From positions 1 to 16,720 of the forward strand of contig CAMBZO010000010.1 of assembly GCA_945872195.1 (NCBI GenBank): a stretch of DNA of 16,720 nt. Reading direction: 5' to 3'. Below the pieces are notes generated by a model. The model had not been told where the DNA came from. It did not search any database and worked only from the letters and a program-made list of their open reading frames with translations. This document shows positions 9,901 to 16,473 of the stretch, in pieces (position 1 is the first letter of the stretch; each line of letters begins with the position of its first letter). Both the position numbers and the translations under genes were made by a program. This DNA comes from Akkermansia muciniphila (GTDB lineage: Bacteria; Verrucomicrobiota; Verrucomicrobiia; Limisphaerales; SXTU01).

Positions 9901-10232
9901 GCCATGTCCGCGAAAACATGAGCGAAGAAGAGTTGGTCATCTTCGACATCCTCACCCGTCCCGCGCCCGAGCTGAGCGCGGACGAACGCACCGAGGTGAA
10001 GAAAGTCGCCCGCGACCTCCTGGATCGTCTCAAGCAACTGCTCGTCCTCAACTGGCGGCAAAAGTCGTCGGCCCGTTCCCAGCTCAAGCTCACCATCGAA
10101 GACACACTCGACACCGGCCTGCCGCGTGCCTTCGACAAACCGCTCTACGAACAAAAGTGTTCCGCCCTCTTCGAGCACGTCTTTGAGAGCTATCCTGAGC
10201 GCGATGCGGGCACCTACGCGAGCGCGGCTTGA
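6996..10232 (+). CDS. hsdR: Type I restriction enzyme motor and endonuclease subunit HsdR
   Basis: HsdR translocates DNA using ATP and cuts unmethylated DNA far from the HsdS target site. The 1078-aa protein has the PD-(D/E)xK nuclease motif with D166 (RPDLVGF) and E180-x-K182 (VIELKKP). The superfamily 2 motor has Walker A QGSGKS at 318-323, DEAH at 417-420, AFTGTPL in motif III, and GFDAPSC and QTIARANRV (about 700-708) in the second RecA lobe. A long helical C-terminal domain binds the HsdM/HsdS core. All catalytic motifs are intact. Residues about 111-125 (TPHPSPLPGRGGEG) are translated from an inserted palindromic element between the N-terminal segment and the nuclease core. The start lies 6 nt after the ATPase stop, with no Shine-Dalgarno site. 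This is the last gene of the operon. Confidence 0.95.
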   Translation: MPHAYTEDQLVEQPAIGLFAELGWTTVSALEETFGATGTLLRETKGEVVLVSRLRAALERLNPALPPEAITAAVDELTRDRSAMSLEAANREVYGLLKEGIKVSVPETDSTPHPSPLPGRGGEGVKSGGQKTERVRVIDWEHPANNDFLVVSQFSVTGALYTCRPDLVGFVNGLPLVVIELKKPGVPARAAFDENLTHYKQQIPALFWFNALLIASNGTDSRVGSLTADWERFFEWKRIEREEEPRRVSLEVMLRGTCDRMRLLDLVENFTLFSEHKAGLVKIIGQNHQFLGVNNAIASMLAARKLGHGRGGVFWQTQGSGKSFSMVFFAQKVLRKVAGNWTFVVVTDRVELDDQIAKTFKATGAVSEAEGDQCHAESGAHLRELLRGNHRYVFTLIHKFQTPELLCDRPDVIVLTDEAHRSQYDTLALNMRAALPKALFLAFTGTPLIAGEERTKDVFGDYVSIYDFQQSVEDGATVPLFYENRTPELQLVNPDLNEDIYNLIEAAELDPEQEAKLERELSRQYHILTRDDRLETVAKDIVRHFLGRGFVGKAMVVSIDKATALKMHDKVRKYWAADQTKVEKELAGLGYLPKEERESAVNQERAAELSKRLDVLKTTDMALIVSPGQNEIPLMKKLGLDIEAHRRRMNESDPGLDEKFKDTTDPLRIVFVCAMWLTGFDAPSCSTVYLDKPMRNHTLMQTIARANRVFPGKHSGMIVDYANVFASLEKALAIYGAGKGGANPVKDKAKLVTDLRKAVDAATTFCATRQVILPAIEQLVAGSMQRLQKLTDAVDALISPDPLRREFLGHERIVGTLYGAVKPDPAALEFAGRVATLTAIAEAIRAKLNPNPADITEVMGDIGKLLDASITGVDMPAKPAPVMDLSKIDFAALAAKFKESKHKNTDLEVLKAAIRAQLEKLIRLNKTRADFADKFEELIESYNTGSRNIEELFEELLKLTRNLSEEQQRHVRENMSEEELVIFDILTRPAPELSADERTEVKKVARDLLDRLKQLLVLNWRQKSSARSQLKLTIEDTLDTGLPRAFDKPLYEQKCSALFEHVFESYPERDAGTYASAA
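7326..7369. repeat. REP-like palindromic element in frame within hsdR
   Basis: CCCTCTCC (7340-7347) and GGAGAGGG (7359-7366) form an inverted repeat preceded by CTCACCCCAG. Read in reverse complement, the block follows the same layout as the element at 2591-2643: CTCCCT arm, loop, GGGAGAGGG-like arm, then a G-rich tail. It adds about 15 codons to hsdR without a stop or frameshift. The translated text (PHPSPLP) is what this kind of repeat gives when read in this frame. Confidence 0.65.
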
Positions 10233-10405
10233 TGTCAGCGATCGGTAGCGCTGCGTTGCGCGGCAACACCCCTTCCCAATTCGTCTTGCGTCGTAAGAGC
10301 CGCCAGAGTGTGAACTCCTTTTTGCTGAAAATTTTCTCGAACTCAACCCATCGCTTCATCACCTACCACCCACCGTGCGCCTCCCCCCCCCCGCCCTCCC
10401 GACGG

Positions 10406-10493
10406 TGACACAGATTGGACACAAGAACTGGCCGGTTTAGGTGCGGTCACAGTTTGGACACAAGCCCTCCGGTCTGACACAAACGGACACACG
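10406..10493. repeat. Three direct repeats of a TGACACA-N3-GGACACA type motif
   Basis: Copies lie at 10406-10425, 10445-10464 and 10475-10493. The first two share CACAG[A/T]TTGGACACAAG (16 of 17 identical). The third reads TGACACAAACGGACACACG. All are in the same orientation, spaced 39 and 30 nt. Multiple directly repeated binding sites of this size occur at the ends of some insertion sequences, for example the IS21 family, but no transposase gene is present, so this would be a remnant end. Confidence 0.5.
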
Positions 10494-10632
10494 TTTCCGC
10501 GTCACACATTGCCGCTCATTGCAACGAATCCCTTGACAGCAAAGGGGATTGCGCGCATTCGTCATTGCAATGAATGACACGAGCGTTGCAATAAACGGCT
10601 CTTGTGTTCGCGGCGAAACGACGTTGGAAACA

Positions 10633-10657
10633 GGTTCGAATCCATGTCGGACAGCCA
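10633..10657 (+). other. tRNA 3'-end fragment, putative integration (att) site
   Basis: The bases have the exact spacing of a tRNA 3' end. GG precedes a T-loop TTCGAAT (10635-10641). Then come five bases CCATG for the T-stem 3' strand, seven acceptor bases TCGGACA (10647-10653), discriminator G (10654) and an encoded CCA (10655-10657). No matching 5' acceptor TGTCCGA and no D- or anticodon arm lies upstream, so only the 3' part is present. A72 (hence U1-A72) with G73 fits tRNA-Gln. Tyrosine integrases commonly insert at tRNA 3' ends and leave such a copy at the far side of the island. The intact tRNA would then lie beyond the left edge of this window. Confidence 0.6.
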
Positions 10658-10718
10658 AACCCCGGCGGAATTGACCTCGGTTGCGGCTCGCTTTCGGGCG
10701 CGCCACGCGGATTGACCC

Positions 10719-11081
10719 ATGAAGATCGAACTCAAAAAATCCTTTCAGTTTGAGGCGGCCCACCTGCTGCCGCTGCTGCCGGAGGCGCACAAGTGCCGCC
10801 GCCTGCACGGGCACAGTTTCAAGGTGGAGGTCGTTGTCGCCGGCGAGTGCGATCCCAAATTGGGTTGGCTGATGGACTACGCCGACATCAAGGCCGCCTT
10901 CAAGCCGCTCTGGGAGCAACTCGACCATCGCTACCTCAACGAGGTGCCCGGCCTCGAAAATCCGACGAGCGAGAACGTCGCCGTGTGGATTTGGGAGCGC
11001 CTGAAGCCCAGCCTTCCGATGCTGACGGAAGTAGTCGTGGCCGAGACCTGCACGGCGCAGGCGGTCTATCACGGAAAGTAG
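10719..11081 (+). CDS. queD: 6-carboxy-5,6,7,8-tetrahydropterin synthase (QueD/PTPS family)
   Basis: QueD converts 7,8-dihydroneopterin triphosphate to 6-carboxytetrahydropterin, the second step toward preQ0 and queuosine in tRNA. The 120-aa protein is the usual bacterial length. The zinc-binding histidines are H15 (FEAAH), H30 and H32 (LHGH). The catalytic Cys is C26 in the CxxxHGH motif. The partner residues D69-H70 (LDHRYLN), the substrate-binding PTSEN (82-86) and E109 (AETCT) are present. It reads away from the island boundary, 61 nt after the tRNA fragment, and converges with dnaG, with 42 nt between their stops. No other queuosine gene is in the window. A general 6-pyruvoyl-tetrahydropterin synthase is the alternative, but the short length and Cys spacing favour QueD. 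Confidence 0.9.
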   Translation: MKIELKKSFQFEAAHLLPLLPEAHKCRRLHGHSFKVEVVVAGECDPKLGWLMDYADIKAAFKPLWEQLDHRYLNEVPGLENPTSENVAVWIWERLKPSLPMLTEVVVAETCTAQAVYHGK

Positions 11082-11123
11082 CTTCAGCCGGGTGGACTTC
11101 GCCATCCGCTGCTCCGCGCTCCT

Positions 11124-13121
11124 TCAGACGAGCGGTTCCTTCTTCTGCTGGTTTAGCTCATGGCGTTCTTGCAGCAGGGCGTCGAGCGAGGTTTTGTCCA
11201 GTTCCGGCAGGTGGATGTCGCGATCTATCTCGCGCAGGCGCTTATCCAAGAAATCGTTTCGCAGCCGCTTGAGCACGTCGCGCAGCATTGGGACACGGGC
11301 GCGCTCGCGCTCGCCTTGGATGCGCGTGGCCCGGGCGGCGTCGGCTCCTTCACGGGCGGGCGGTGTGGCCAGCATCCGGTCGCTCTCGGTCATTGCCTGC
11401 GTGCAGAGTGATCGAGCTTCGTCGTCGGGCAACTCATCGAGCAACTGCGCAGGGCGGGTCCACTCGCCGCTCGCGTAGGCGGCGAGGCGGAGCGCGACGA
11501 TTTGCCGGACGCCGAGATGGGTGAGCCATTCGAGGCGGAGCGTGTTAGCGAGCCACTCCATCTGGTCATCGCTGTGGAAGAGCGCTTGGAGCAGCCAGAA
11601 TTCCTGCTTCGACGGCGGGCCGGCCGGCTCTGGCTCGAAGGCTTCCTCCGGTGACTGCGTGCTCGTGGGTTGTGAATCGTAGTAGTCGTCCGGCGGGGAA
11701 TCGGAGCCAGCAGGAGCAGACTTGGGCGTGCTGAACGCTGCGGATGGCGGTTGGGAGCCGCCCGCACGGGGTTGCGTCGGCGCGTCAGGGCGGAGGACGA
11801 ACTTGGGTTTGGCGGCGGCGATTTTCTTGAACTCCGCACGCATGGACTCGGGCGCGACGCCGAGGCGGGCGGCGGTCTTCTGCGCGTATTTGTCCACGGT
11901 CACGGCATCGTTCGTTTTCTGCGTGGCCTCGGCCATCGCTTTGAGAACTGTTGTGCGGCCTTTGTCTGTGGCGATGTCGTGCGTGACGCAGAGGCGGTTC
12001 AGGTAGTAGTCGAAGAAGCCTTCCGCGTGCGCGATGAGCTGGTCGAAGGCCAACCCGCCGTGGGCCTTGATGAAGCTGTCCGGGTCGTGCGGTGCGGGCA
12101 CGGTGGCGACGCGAATGGCGAGGCCGCTCGCGAGCAGAATGTCCAGCGAGCGCACGGCGGCGTTCTGGCCGGCGTTGTCGGAGTCGAAGCAGAGGACGAC
12201 CTCGTCGGCGTAGCGTTTCAGGATGCGGCAGTGGTCGGCGGTGAGCGCGGTGCCTTGCGGCGCGACGACGTTCTTCACGTCGGCCATGAAGCACGCGATG
12301 AGGTCGAGCTGGCCTTCGCAGATGATGGCGCAGTCCTTGTCGGCGACGGCGCGCTTGGACTTGTCCAAGCCGAAGATGACGCGGCCCTTGGTGAAGATGG
12401 GCGTCTCCGGCGAGTTGACATACTTCGCCGACTTCTCGTCGCCCGCGAGCACGCGCCCGCTGAAGCCCACGACGCGGCCCTGCTCGTCACAGATGGGGAA
12501 CATGAGGCGGCCGCGGAAGCGATCGTAGAAATGGTCGGCTCCTTCCTTGCGGATGATGAGGCCGCCGCGCTCGACGAGCGCGAGGTCGAAGCTTTTGGAC
12601 TTCGCCCAGTTCACCGTGTCGTCCCAGAGGTCTGGCGCGTAGCCGAGGCGGAAGAGTTTCACGGCGTCGGCGGAGACGCCGCGCTTGGCAAGGTAGTCGC
12701 GGGCGATTTGGCCGGCGGCGTCATTGGCGAGCGCGGTCTGCCAGCGCTTGCAGATTTCCTCTTGGAGATGGAGGAGCGATTCCTTCTCGCCGCGCTGCTG
12801 CCTGGCGTGCGGGTTGTCCTCGAACTCGAGCACGATGCGCGCGCGCTCGGCGAGGCGGCGGACGGCTTCGATGAAGGAGAGGTTTTCGTATTCCTTGACG
12901 AAGGTGAACACGTCGCCGCCCTTGTTGCAGCCGAAGCAGTGGAAGATCTGGCGCCCCGGGTTGACGTTGAAGCTGGGCGATTTCTCGCTGTGGAAGGGGC
13001 AGAGCGTGACGAAGTTCGCTCCCGCGCGCTTGAGGGGGCCGAGGTAACCGCCGATGACATCCACGATGTCGCTGGCCGCGCGGATTTCCTCGAGTTTCTG
13101 CGGTGAGATCAGGCCGGCCAT
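11124..13121 (-). CDS. dnaG: DNA primase DnaG
   Basis: DnaG makes the RNA primers for replication and is recruited by the DnaB helicase. The 665-aa protein starts with a CHC2 zinc-binding domain whose ligands are C41, H44, C62 and C65 (CPFHSEKSPS and HCFGCNKGGD). The catalytic core follows. The TOPRIM domain has E269 in CEGQLD and the acidic motif CFDSD at 311-315. A Pro/Ser-rich linker (about 440-500) leads to a helical C-terminal domain that should bind DnaB. Length is slightly above the E. coli enzyme (581 aa), mostly through that linker. The GC-rich third positions match the flanking genes. It is the last of a minus-strand series and starts 67 nt after the CvpA-like stop. No Shine-Dalgarno site is seen. 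Confidence 0.96.
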   Translation of the reverse strand: MAGLISPQKLEEIRAASDIVDVIGGYLGPLKRAGANFVTLCPFHSEKSPSFNVNPGRQIFHCFGCNKGGDVFTFVKEYENLSFIEAVRRLAERARIVLEFEDNPHARQQRGEKESLLHLQEEICKRWQTALANDAAGQIARDYLAKRGVSADAVKLFRLGYAPDLWDDTVNWAKSKSFDLALVERGGLIIRKEGADHFYDRFRGRLMFPICDEQGRVVGFSGRVLAGDEKSAKYVNSPETPIFTKGRVIFGLDKSKRAVADKDCAIICEGQLDLIACFMADVKNVVAPQGTALTADHCRILKRYADEVVLCFDSDNAGQNAAVRSLDILLASGLAIRVATVPAPHDPDSFIKAHGGLAFDQLIAHAEGFFDYYLNRLCVTHDIATDKGRTTVLKAMAEATQKTNDAVTVDKYAQKTAARLGVAPESMRAEFKKIAAAKPKFVLRPDAPTQPRAGGSQPPSAAFSTPKSAPAGSDSPPDDYYDSQPTSTQSPEEAFEPEPAGPPSKQEFWLLQALFHSDDQMEWLANTLRLEWLTHLGVRQIVALRLAAYASGEWTRPAQLLDELPDDEARSLCTQAMTESDRMLATPPAREGADAARATRIQGERERARVPMLRDVLKRLRNDFLDKRLREIDRDIHLPELDKTSLDALLQERHELNQQKKEPLV

Positions 13122-13188
13122 CGGGGAGGGTTCTTGGGTCTAGCGTCTGGGGTGGTTGCTGGATGCGAAACCCGGAACTCAGAATCGG

Positions 13189-13953
13189 TCACTTTTTTTC
13201 CGGCGGCGGCGGGGCGGTCGGGGCGGTCACGGCGTCGAGCACACGCTGCTGCTGCTTGCCGATGGTGTTTTCGTTCGGGGCAGCCTTGGCGTAGCCCACG
13301 GGCGTCATCAACTGGTGCGAGAGATACTGGCGGATATAGGGGCCGGAGAAGCTGTCGTAGAATGCCATTCGGTTGAGGATGCCCCAAGTCGGAAGGATCA
13401 CGAGGCCGGCCTCCTTCTCCTGCGCCTTACGCTCCGCTTGGACCATGGCGGCGTCGAAGTAGCGTGCCGAGAGCAAGGCCAACAGGGAAATCCAGATGCA
13501 GAGATAGCGCATCGCCCCGGCCACCATGCCCAGGCGGTATTCCCAACTGCCGAAGAAATCGCTGGCCACGAGTTTTTTCCCGACGCTTTTGCTGATGAAG
13601 GTGAAAATGATCGAGACGGCAATCATGATCAGGATGTAGCCGCCTATATTCGCCCACAGCCGGGGCACTTTGCCGGCCACCAGCAAATCGCCCACCAAGC
13701 TGTAGAGGAAGCCCGCAGCCACGACGATGACGAGCCATTGCAGGAACTCGAGCAACTCTTCCGAGATGCCGCGCACCTTGCCGCGCCAGATGCCCAAGCC
13801 GAGGGCGATGGCGAGCAGGACATCGAACAAACCGACAGACGGCCCGGCGATGGGAAATTCGCCGGTCTTTGCGGCGGCCTTGGTGGCCGTCTCTGCAACG
13901 GCGGCAAGCATCGGGGTGAGTCCGTGCATCCAGTTTCCAAGTTCAACTTGCAT
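13189..13953 (-). CDS. CvpA family membrane protein
   Basis: This protein (254 aa from the chosen start) has four hydrophobic segments typical of CvpA-like proteins: LFDVLLAIALGLGIWRG, LQWLVIVVAAGFLYSL, IGGYILIMIAVSIIFTFI and YLCIWISLLALLSAR. Between them is the GKVRGISEELLEF loop characteristic of the family. The C-terminus is Pro-rich and ends in lysines. E. coli CvpA is needed for colicin V production and gut stress tolerance, but the molecular function is unknown. The frame is open much further upstream, to 14391, but that extension overlaps the small CxxC gene and is low-complexity Arg/Pro text, so I start at the ATG giving MQVELGNWM. A start at the ATG giving MHGLTPM is also possible. 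Confidence 0.8.
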   Translation of the reverse strand: MQVELGNWMHGLTPMLAAVAETATKAAAKTGEFPIAGPSVGLFDVLLAIALGLGIWRGKVRGISEELLEFLQWLVIVVAAGFLYSLVGDLLVAGKVPRLWANIGGYILIMIAVSIIFTFISKSVGKKLVASDFFGSWEYRLGMVAGAMRYLCIWISLLALLSARYFDAAMVQAERKAQEKEAGLVILPTWGILNRMAFYDSFSGPYIRQYLSHQLMTPVGYAKAAPNENTIGKQQQRVLDAVTAPTAPPPPEKK

Positions 13954-14105
13954 GGCCACAACTTGCCGCGTCACCGGGGGGAAAAGAAATGGAAATGTGG
14001 ACGCCAACGTGCAGCCACGCGGTTTTCTGATCCTGCTTCCAATCCTAATCCCGCTCCGCTGGGGAAACCGAGGGAAAGGGGCTTCAGCGCCACTTTTGTG
14101 CACAC

Positions 14106-14351
14106 TTACAGCCGGGCACCGGCACGGTCGCAGCGCAGGCGGGGGTGCTCTGGCAGGTGAGTCGCGGCAAACTCGGAGGGGATGCAGTCGGAGCAGAGGA
14201 TTTGCGGGCCGACCAACTCGACGTGGCGGAGGGAAAACGTCCGGCAGCAACCGTCGCACTGCTCCATCTTCTCCAACGGCAGAGTGGCCCCAGCATAGAC
14301 AAGGCGTGCCAGGAAGGAATGGAGCGAAGGCTGGCTGCTTAGAGCACTCAT
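14106..14351 (-). CDS. Small protein with two CxxC pairs, putative zinc ribbon
   Basis: The 81-aa product contains EQCDGCCRTFSLRHVEL and then ILCSDCIPSEF. Two CxxC knuckles about 20 residues apart would bind one zinc ion as a treble-clef or ribbon-type finger. A Cys near the C-terminus (LRCDRAG) is extra. Third codon positions are GC-rich as in the neighbouring genes, which supports real coding. I chose the ATG at 14351; a TTG at 14372 would add seven residues. It lies between the DUF2851 gene and the CvpA-like gene on the same strand, with gaps of 73 and 152 nt. Function is unknown. Proteins of this type are often regulators or assembly factors, but nothing here identifies one. Confidence 0.55.
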   Translation of the reverse strand: MSALSSQPSLHSFLARLVYAGATLPLEKMEQCDGCCRTFSLRHVELVGPQILCSDCIPSEFAATHLPEHPRLRCDRAGARL

Positions 14352-14424
14352 GTGATGGCGTTTGGGTAACAAGTGACAGCGGTGGCGTCAACGCTCCGTC
14401 GCCAGAAACTTACTCACACGTAAC

Positions 14425-15846
14425 TCACACTCCCGCCCCGACGCGCCGGACCAGCTCTGGGAAGCGGCAGTGGTCGCACAGCGCGTTCGAGTGCTCGCAG
14501 AAGTCGCGGACAATCTGGAGCAGGCCCTGTTGCGCCGAGGCACGCAGGAAGAGGCCGCGCGGAGGGCTGCCGGCGAAGAGGCGTTCGCGCGCGAGCCGCA
14601 GCGCGGAGTTGTCCTCACCGGCGGGCCACGCGAGGAAGCGGGCTTCGGCGGCGGCGCGCAGCTGCGTGTTACGGCCAGCGGCGGCGCGCGCCCAGAGCCA
14701 CGGGAGGATGACGTTCACGGCCAAGTCCGTGAGCCGCGCCTCGCCAAGCAGCGGCTGTGATTTTTTCAAGCGCGGGGATTTCAACGTCCAGTGCCATGAC
14801 CAAAAATCGTCGTCGGGCGGCTGGAGCAGTTCGAGGAATGAAGAGGCCAGCTGCGCTTCAGGAACTTCGCGTGTGAACCATCGCTCCAGCCGCGCGGGCA
14901 GGTTGCCACTCGCCAGCCAGTGCGCGGCGAGCGCGAGGCGACGGAGTGGCTGGTTCGCCGGCCGCAGACCGCTCATGCGCCAAGCGGTCCGGGGCAGAAT
15001 CACCTCTCCGAAACGCTCCCTCTCGCGCCACCACGCGTCCCAAAGCTGGCGCAAATACTCCGCGTCCGCGCCGCGTCCGCGCGGCAGCTCGGCGGGTAAG
15101 AGGCCGCTCCAGCCGGTGAAGCGCGCCTGCCAGAGTGCGACCGTGAGTTTGTCGCTGGACGCCCCGGCCAGCTCCGCGAGCCGACGCATCGGCCAGACGT
15201 TGTGCTTGTAGCCCAGCGCGGCGAAGAGGCCTTCCCACAGCGCTTGCTCCCAGCCGCACTGGCGCGCGCGGGCGGCGAGCTGCGCAGCCTTGAGTTGAAG
15301 CCGGACGAGCGCGGCTTGGCGGAGGATGGCCGCGAGCTGCTCGCGCGGCAGCTCGTGCAGGGGACCGCAGCACTTGCCGGCGAGTCCACCGGAGCGCGTC
15401 GCGTCCTCACCGCCGAACCACTCGCTCAACTCACCCAGCGGTGCGTCGAGCCGAGACTTGAGCGCGAGCGTGGGCAGGCCGTCCGTGTCGCGGCCGTCCC
15501 AGACGACGTGCAGCACGACGGCGCGGAAGTTCGGGTTCACATCGTGCCTGTGCGCGTGCCAACCGCTCGCGGCCAGGTCCACTTCCACGTCGCCCCGCAG
15601 CGGAGTGTCGGAGCCGAACTGCACGAGGGCGTCGCGGAAGTCCGGTCCAGCCTCGCGATTGAGGAAACCGGGGTGGAGCACGCGCACGGTGCGACCGTCC
15701 GCAAGTGTGAGTTGGTCACGCAGCACGCGCTGGTGCTGCCAGACCGCTTGCAGCAGCCGCTCCGGTGGCGGGCCGTCCTCGCGCAACGGCCCCGCGCCCG
15801 GCCGCGACGCGCGCCATGTCGAATACAGATTGCTCGGAAGGGGCAT
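14425..15846 (-). CDS. DUF2851 family protein
   Basis: This 473-aa protein matches the DUF2851 pattern known from Bacteroidota and Verrucomicrobiota. HPGFLNREAGPDFRDA is at 58-73, GDVEVD at 85-90, a WHAHRHD cluster at 96-102 and LHVVW at 112-116. The remaining 350 residues are helical and rich in Arg, Leu and Trp (FAALGYKHNVWPMRRLAEL, then FWSWHWTLKSP), ending in a CDHC pair (SNALCDHCRFPELVRR). The conserved Asp/Glu/His set near the N-terminus suggests an enzyme active site, possibly nuclease-like, but no activity is established. There is no signal peptide or membrane segment. It is the first of the minus-strand series leading to dnaG, and a hairpin repeat and decayed gene lie upstream. Confidence 0.82.
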   Translation of the reverse strand: MPLPSNLYSTWRASRPGAGPLREDGPPPERLLQAVWQHQRVLRDQLTLADGRTVRVLHPGFLNREAGPDFRDALVQFGSDTPLRGDVEVDLAASGWHAHRHDVNPNFRAVVLHVVWDGRDTDGLPTLALKSRLDAPLGELSEWFGGEDATRSGGLAGKCCGPLHELPREQLAAILRQAALVRLQLKAAQLAARARQCGWEQALWEGLFAALGYKHNVWPMRRLAELAGASSDKLTVALWQARFTGWSGLLPAELPRGRGADAEYLRQLWDAWWRERERFGEVILPRTAWRMSGLRPANQPLRRLALAAHWLASGNLPARLERWFTREVPEAQLASSFLELLQPPDDDFWSWHWTLKSPRLKKSQPLLGEARLTDLAVNVILPWLWARAAAGRNTQLRAAAEARFLAWPAGEDNSALRLARERLFAGSPPRGLFLRASAQQGLLQIVRDFCEHSNALCDHCRFPELVRRVGAGV

Positions 15847-15968
15847 TGGGTTTCGACGGCGAGAATACAGCGCATGTCAACGGACGCCGCACTTTTTCCT
15901 GCTCGCAATCCTAATCTCAGCGCGAAGGGCAGGCCCGCACTGGAAAAGTTCTTCCCCAAGAACGCGCC

Positions 15969-16000
15969 AGCCGCCTACCGCTGGCGGTAAGCAGGCGGCT
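15969..16000. repeat. Hairpin-forming intergenic palindrome
   Basis: AGCCGCCT (15969-15976) pairs with AGGCGGCT (15993-16000), and inside it ACCGC (15977-15981) pairs with GCGGT (15984-15988), leaving a 2-nt loop and a 4-nt bulge. No T-run follows on either strand, so a rho-independent terminator is unlikely. It touches the stop codon of the gene remnant at 15999-16233 and resembles a dispersed palindromic repeat. Confidence 0.55.
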
Positions 16001-16233
16001 ACCGAAACTTAGCCAAATCAAAGACACAGAGGCGCGTGCCGTCCTGCTGAGCGATGAGCGCGGAACTGTCTGCGGCAAAGCAGGCTTGGGAGCTGTGGGA
16101 CAACCACCGGTCATAACGCTGACAGCATCACGAAATCCTTAACCTCGTTTCGGTCCCAAGCCGACGATCCGTTCGGAAACGCTACCGGCTTACTCAAGCT
16201 CCGCGCCTCCGCGGGATGCCAGTGAAGTTCTTT
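15999..16233 (-). pseudogene. Decayed 3' fragment of an unidentified gene, with a frameshift
   Basis: Two minus-strand frames read as one protein tail if joined. The first (16233-16114) gives HWHPAEARSLSKPVAFPNG and continues SSAWDRNEVKDFVMLSAL before a TGA at 16113-16111. The second, shifted by one base from 16115, gives YDRWLSHSSQACFAADSSAL and continues IAQQDGTRLCVFDLAKFR before TAG at 16001-15999. The upstream edge is an in-frame TGA at 16236-16234, and no intact start or body is visible. I do not recognise the family; the end loosely recalls a beta-propeller repeat. A sequencing error would explain the frameshift but not the missing body. Confidence 0.45.
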
Positions 16234-16236
16234 TCA

Positions 16237-16473
16237 ACGTGGTCGTGAGTTGGAAATAGTAGTGGCTGAACATCTGTGTCGAACCTTGTCCGATAAGCTA
16301 CCGAATCATCGTGGAGAAAGTCGCCACCTCGTTGCGAAGAAAACCGTTTGTGCCGTGGAGTTCGAGCTTCGCCTTTTTTCCGCGCGCCGAGGAATAGCTC
16401 GTGCGCTCGCTACGAACATTTTTCTTTGGCGTCTTCTAGTTTGCGGGTTTCGAAGCTATAGCTGCTTGCGTTG
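16237..16473. other. Intergenic stretch with no supported gene
   Basis: Between the gene remnant and the thiC stop there is no convincing coding frame. A perfect 10-bp palindrome AGCTATAGCT lies at 16454-16463, about 10 nt past the thiC stop. It is not followed by a T-run in the thiC direction. It may contain more of the decayed gene, but stops interrupt every frame. Confidence 0.4.

Larger units (their letters stand above)
10233..10718. other. Gene-free boundary region between the defence operon and core genes
   Basis: This 486-bp stretch has no plausible gene longer than about 25 codons. It holds a run of ten C residues (10383-10392), three direct repeats (10406-10493), a pair of 14-nt near-repeats TCATTGCAAYGAAT (10516-10529 and 10562-10575, the second inside the 12-bp palindrome TCATTGCAATGA) and a tRNA 3'-end fragment (10633-10657). 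Composition is patchy and unlike either flank. I see no clear rho-independent terminator after hsdR. Confidence 0.6.

Noticed and set aside
10644..10715. A 23-codon frame (MSDSQTPAELTSVAARFRAR...) ending 3 nt before queD
   Set aside because: It overlaps the tRNA fragment, is very short and has no ribosome-binding site. It could be a leader peptide or truncated gene, but nothing beyond its position supports it.
10719..11081. queD as part of a 7-deazaguanine DNA-modification system tied to the restriction operon
   Set aside because: No dpd, queC, queE or transglycosylase gene is present, and queD lies on the core side of the island boundary; tRNA queuosine synthesis is the simpler reading.
11751..13106. 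Long open frame opposite dnaG (451 codons)
   Set aside because: It mirrors the dnaG codons in a GC-rich region and is dominated by Val, Ala, Glu and Gly; dnaG on the other strand has all its catalytic motifs.
13954..14391. Upstream extension of the CvpA-like frame
   Set aside because: The translated text is low-complexity Arg/Pro/Cys sequence, overlaps the better-supported CxxC gene and has no CvpA similarity.
13727..15211. Long plus-strand frame of 494 codons
   Set aside because: It runs across the ends of three minus-strand genes and is rich in Ser/Arg/Pro with no recognisable domain.
15847..15890. TTGACA and TATTCT on the minus strand upstream of the DUF2851 gene as a promoter
   Set aside because: The two hexamers are only 7 nt apart, far too close for a sigma-70 promoter.
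16454..16463. Palindrome AGCTATAGCT as the thiC terminator
   Set aside because: The stem would be short with no proper loop, and no T-run follows in the thiC direction.
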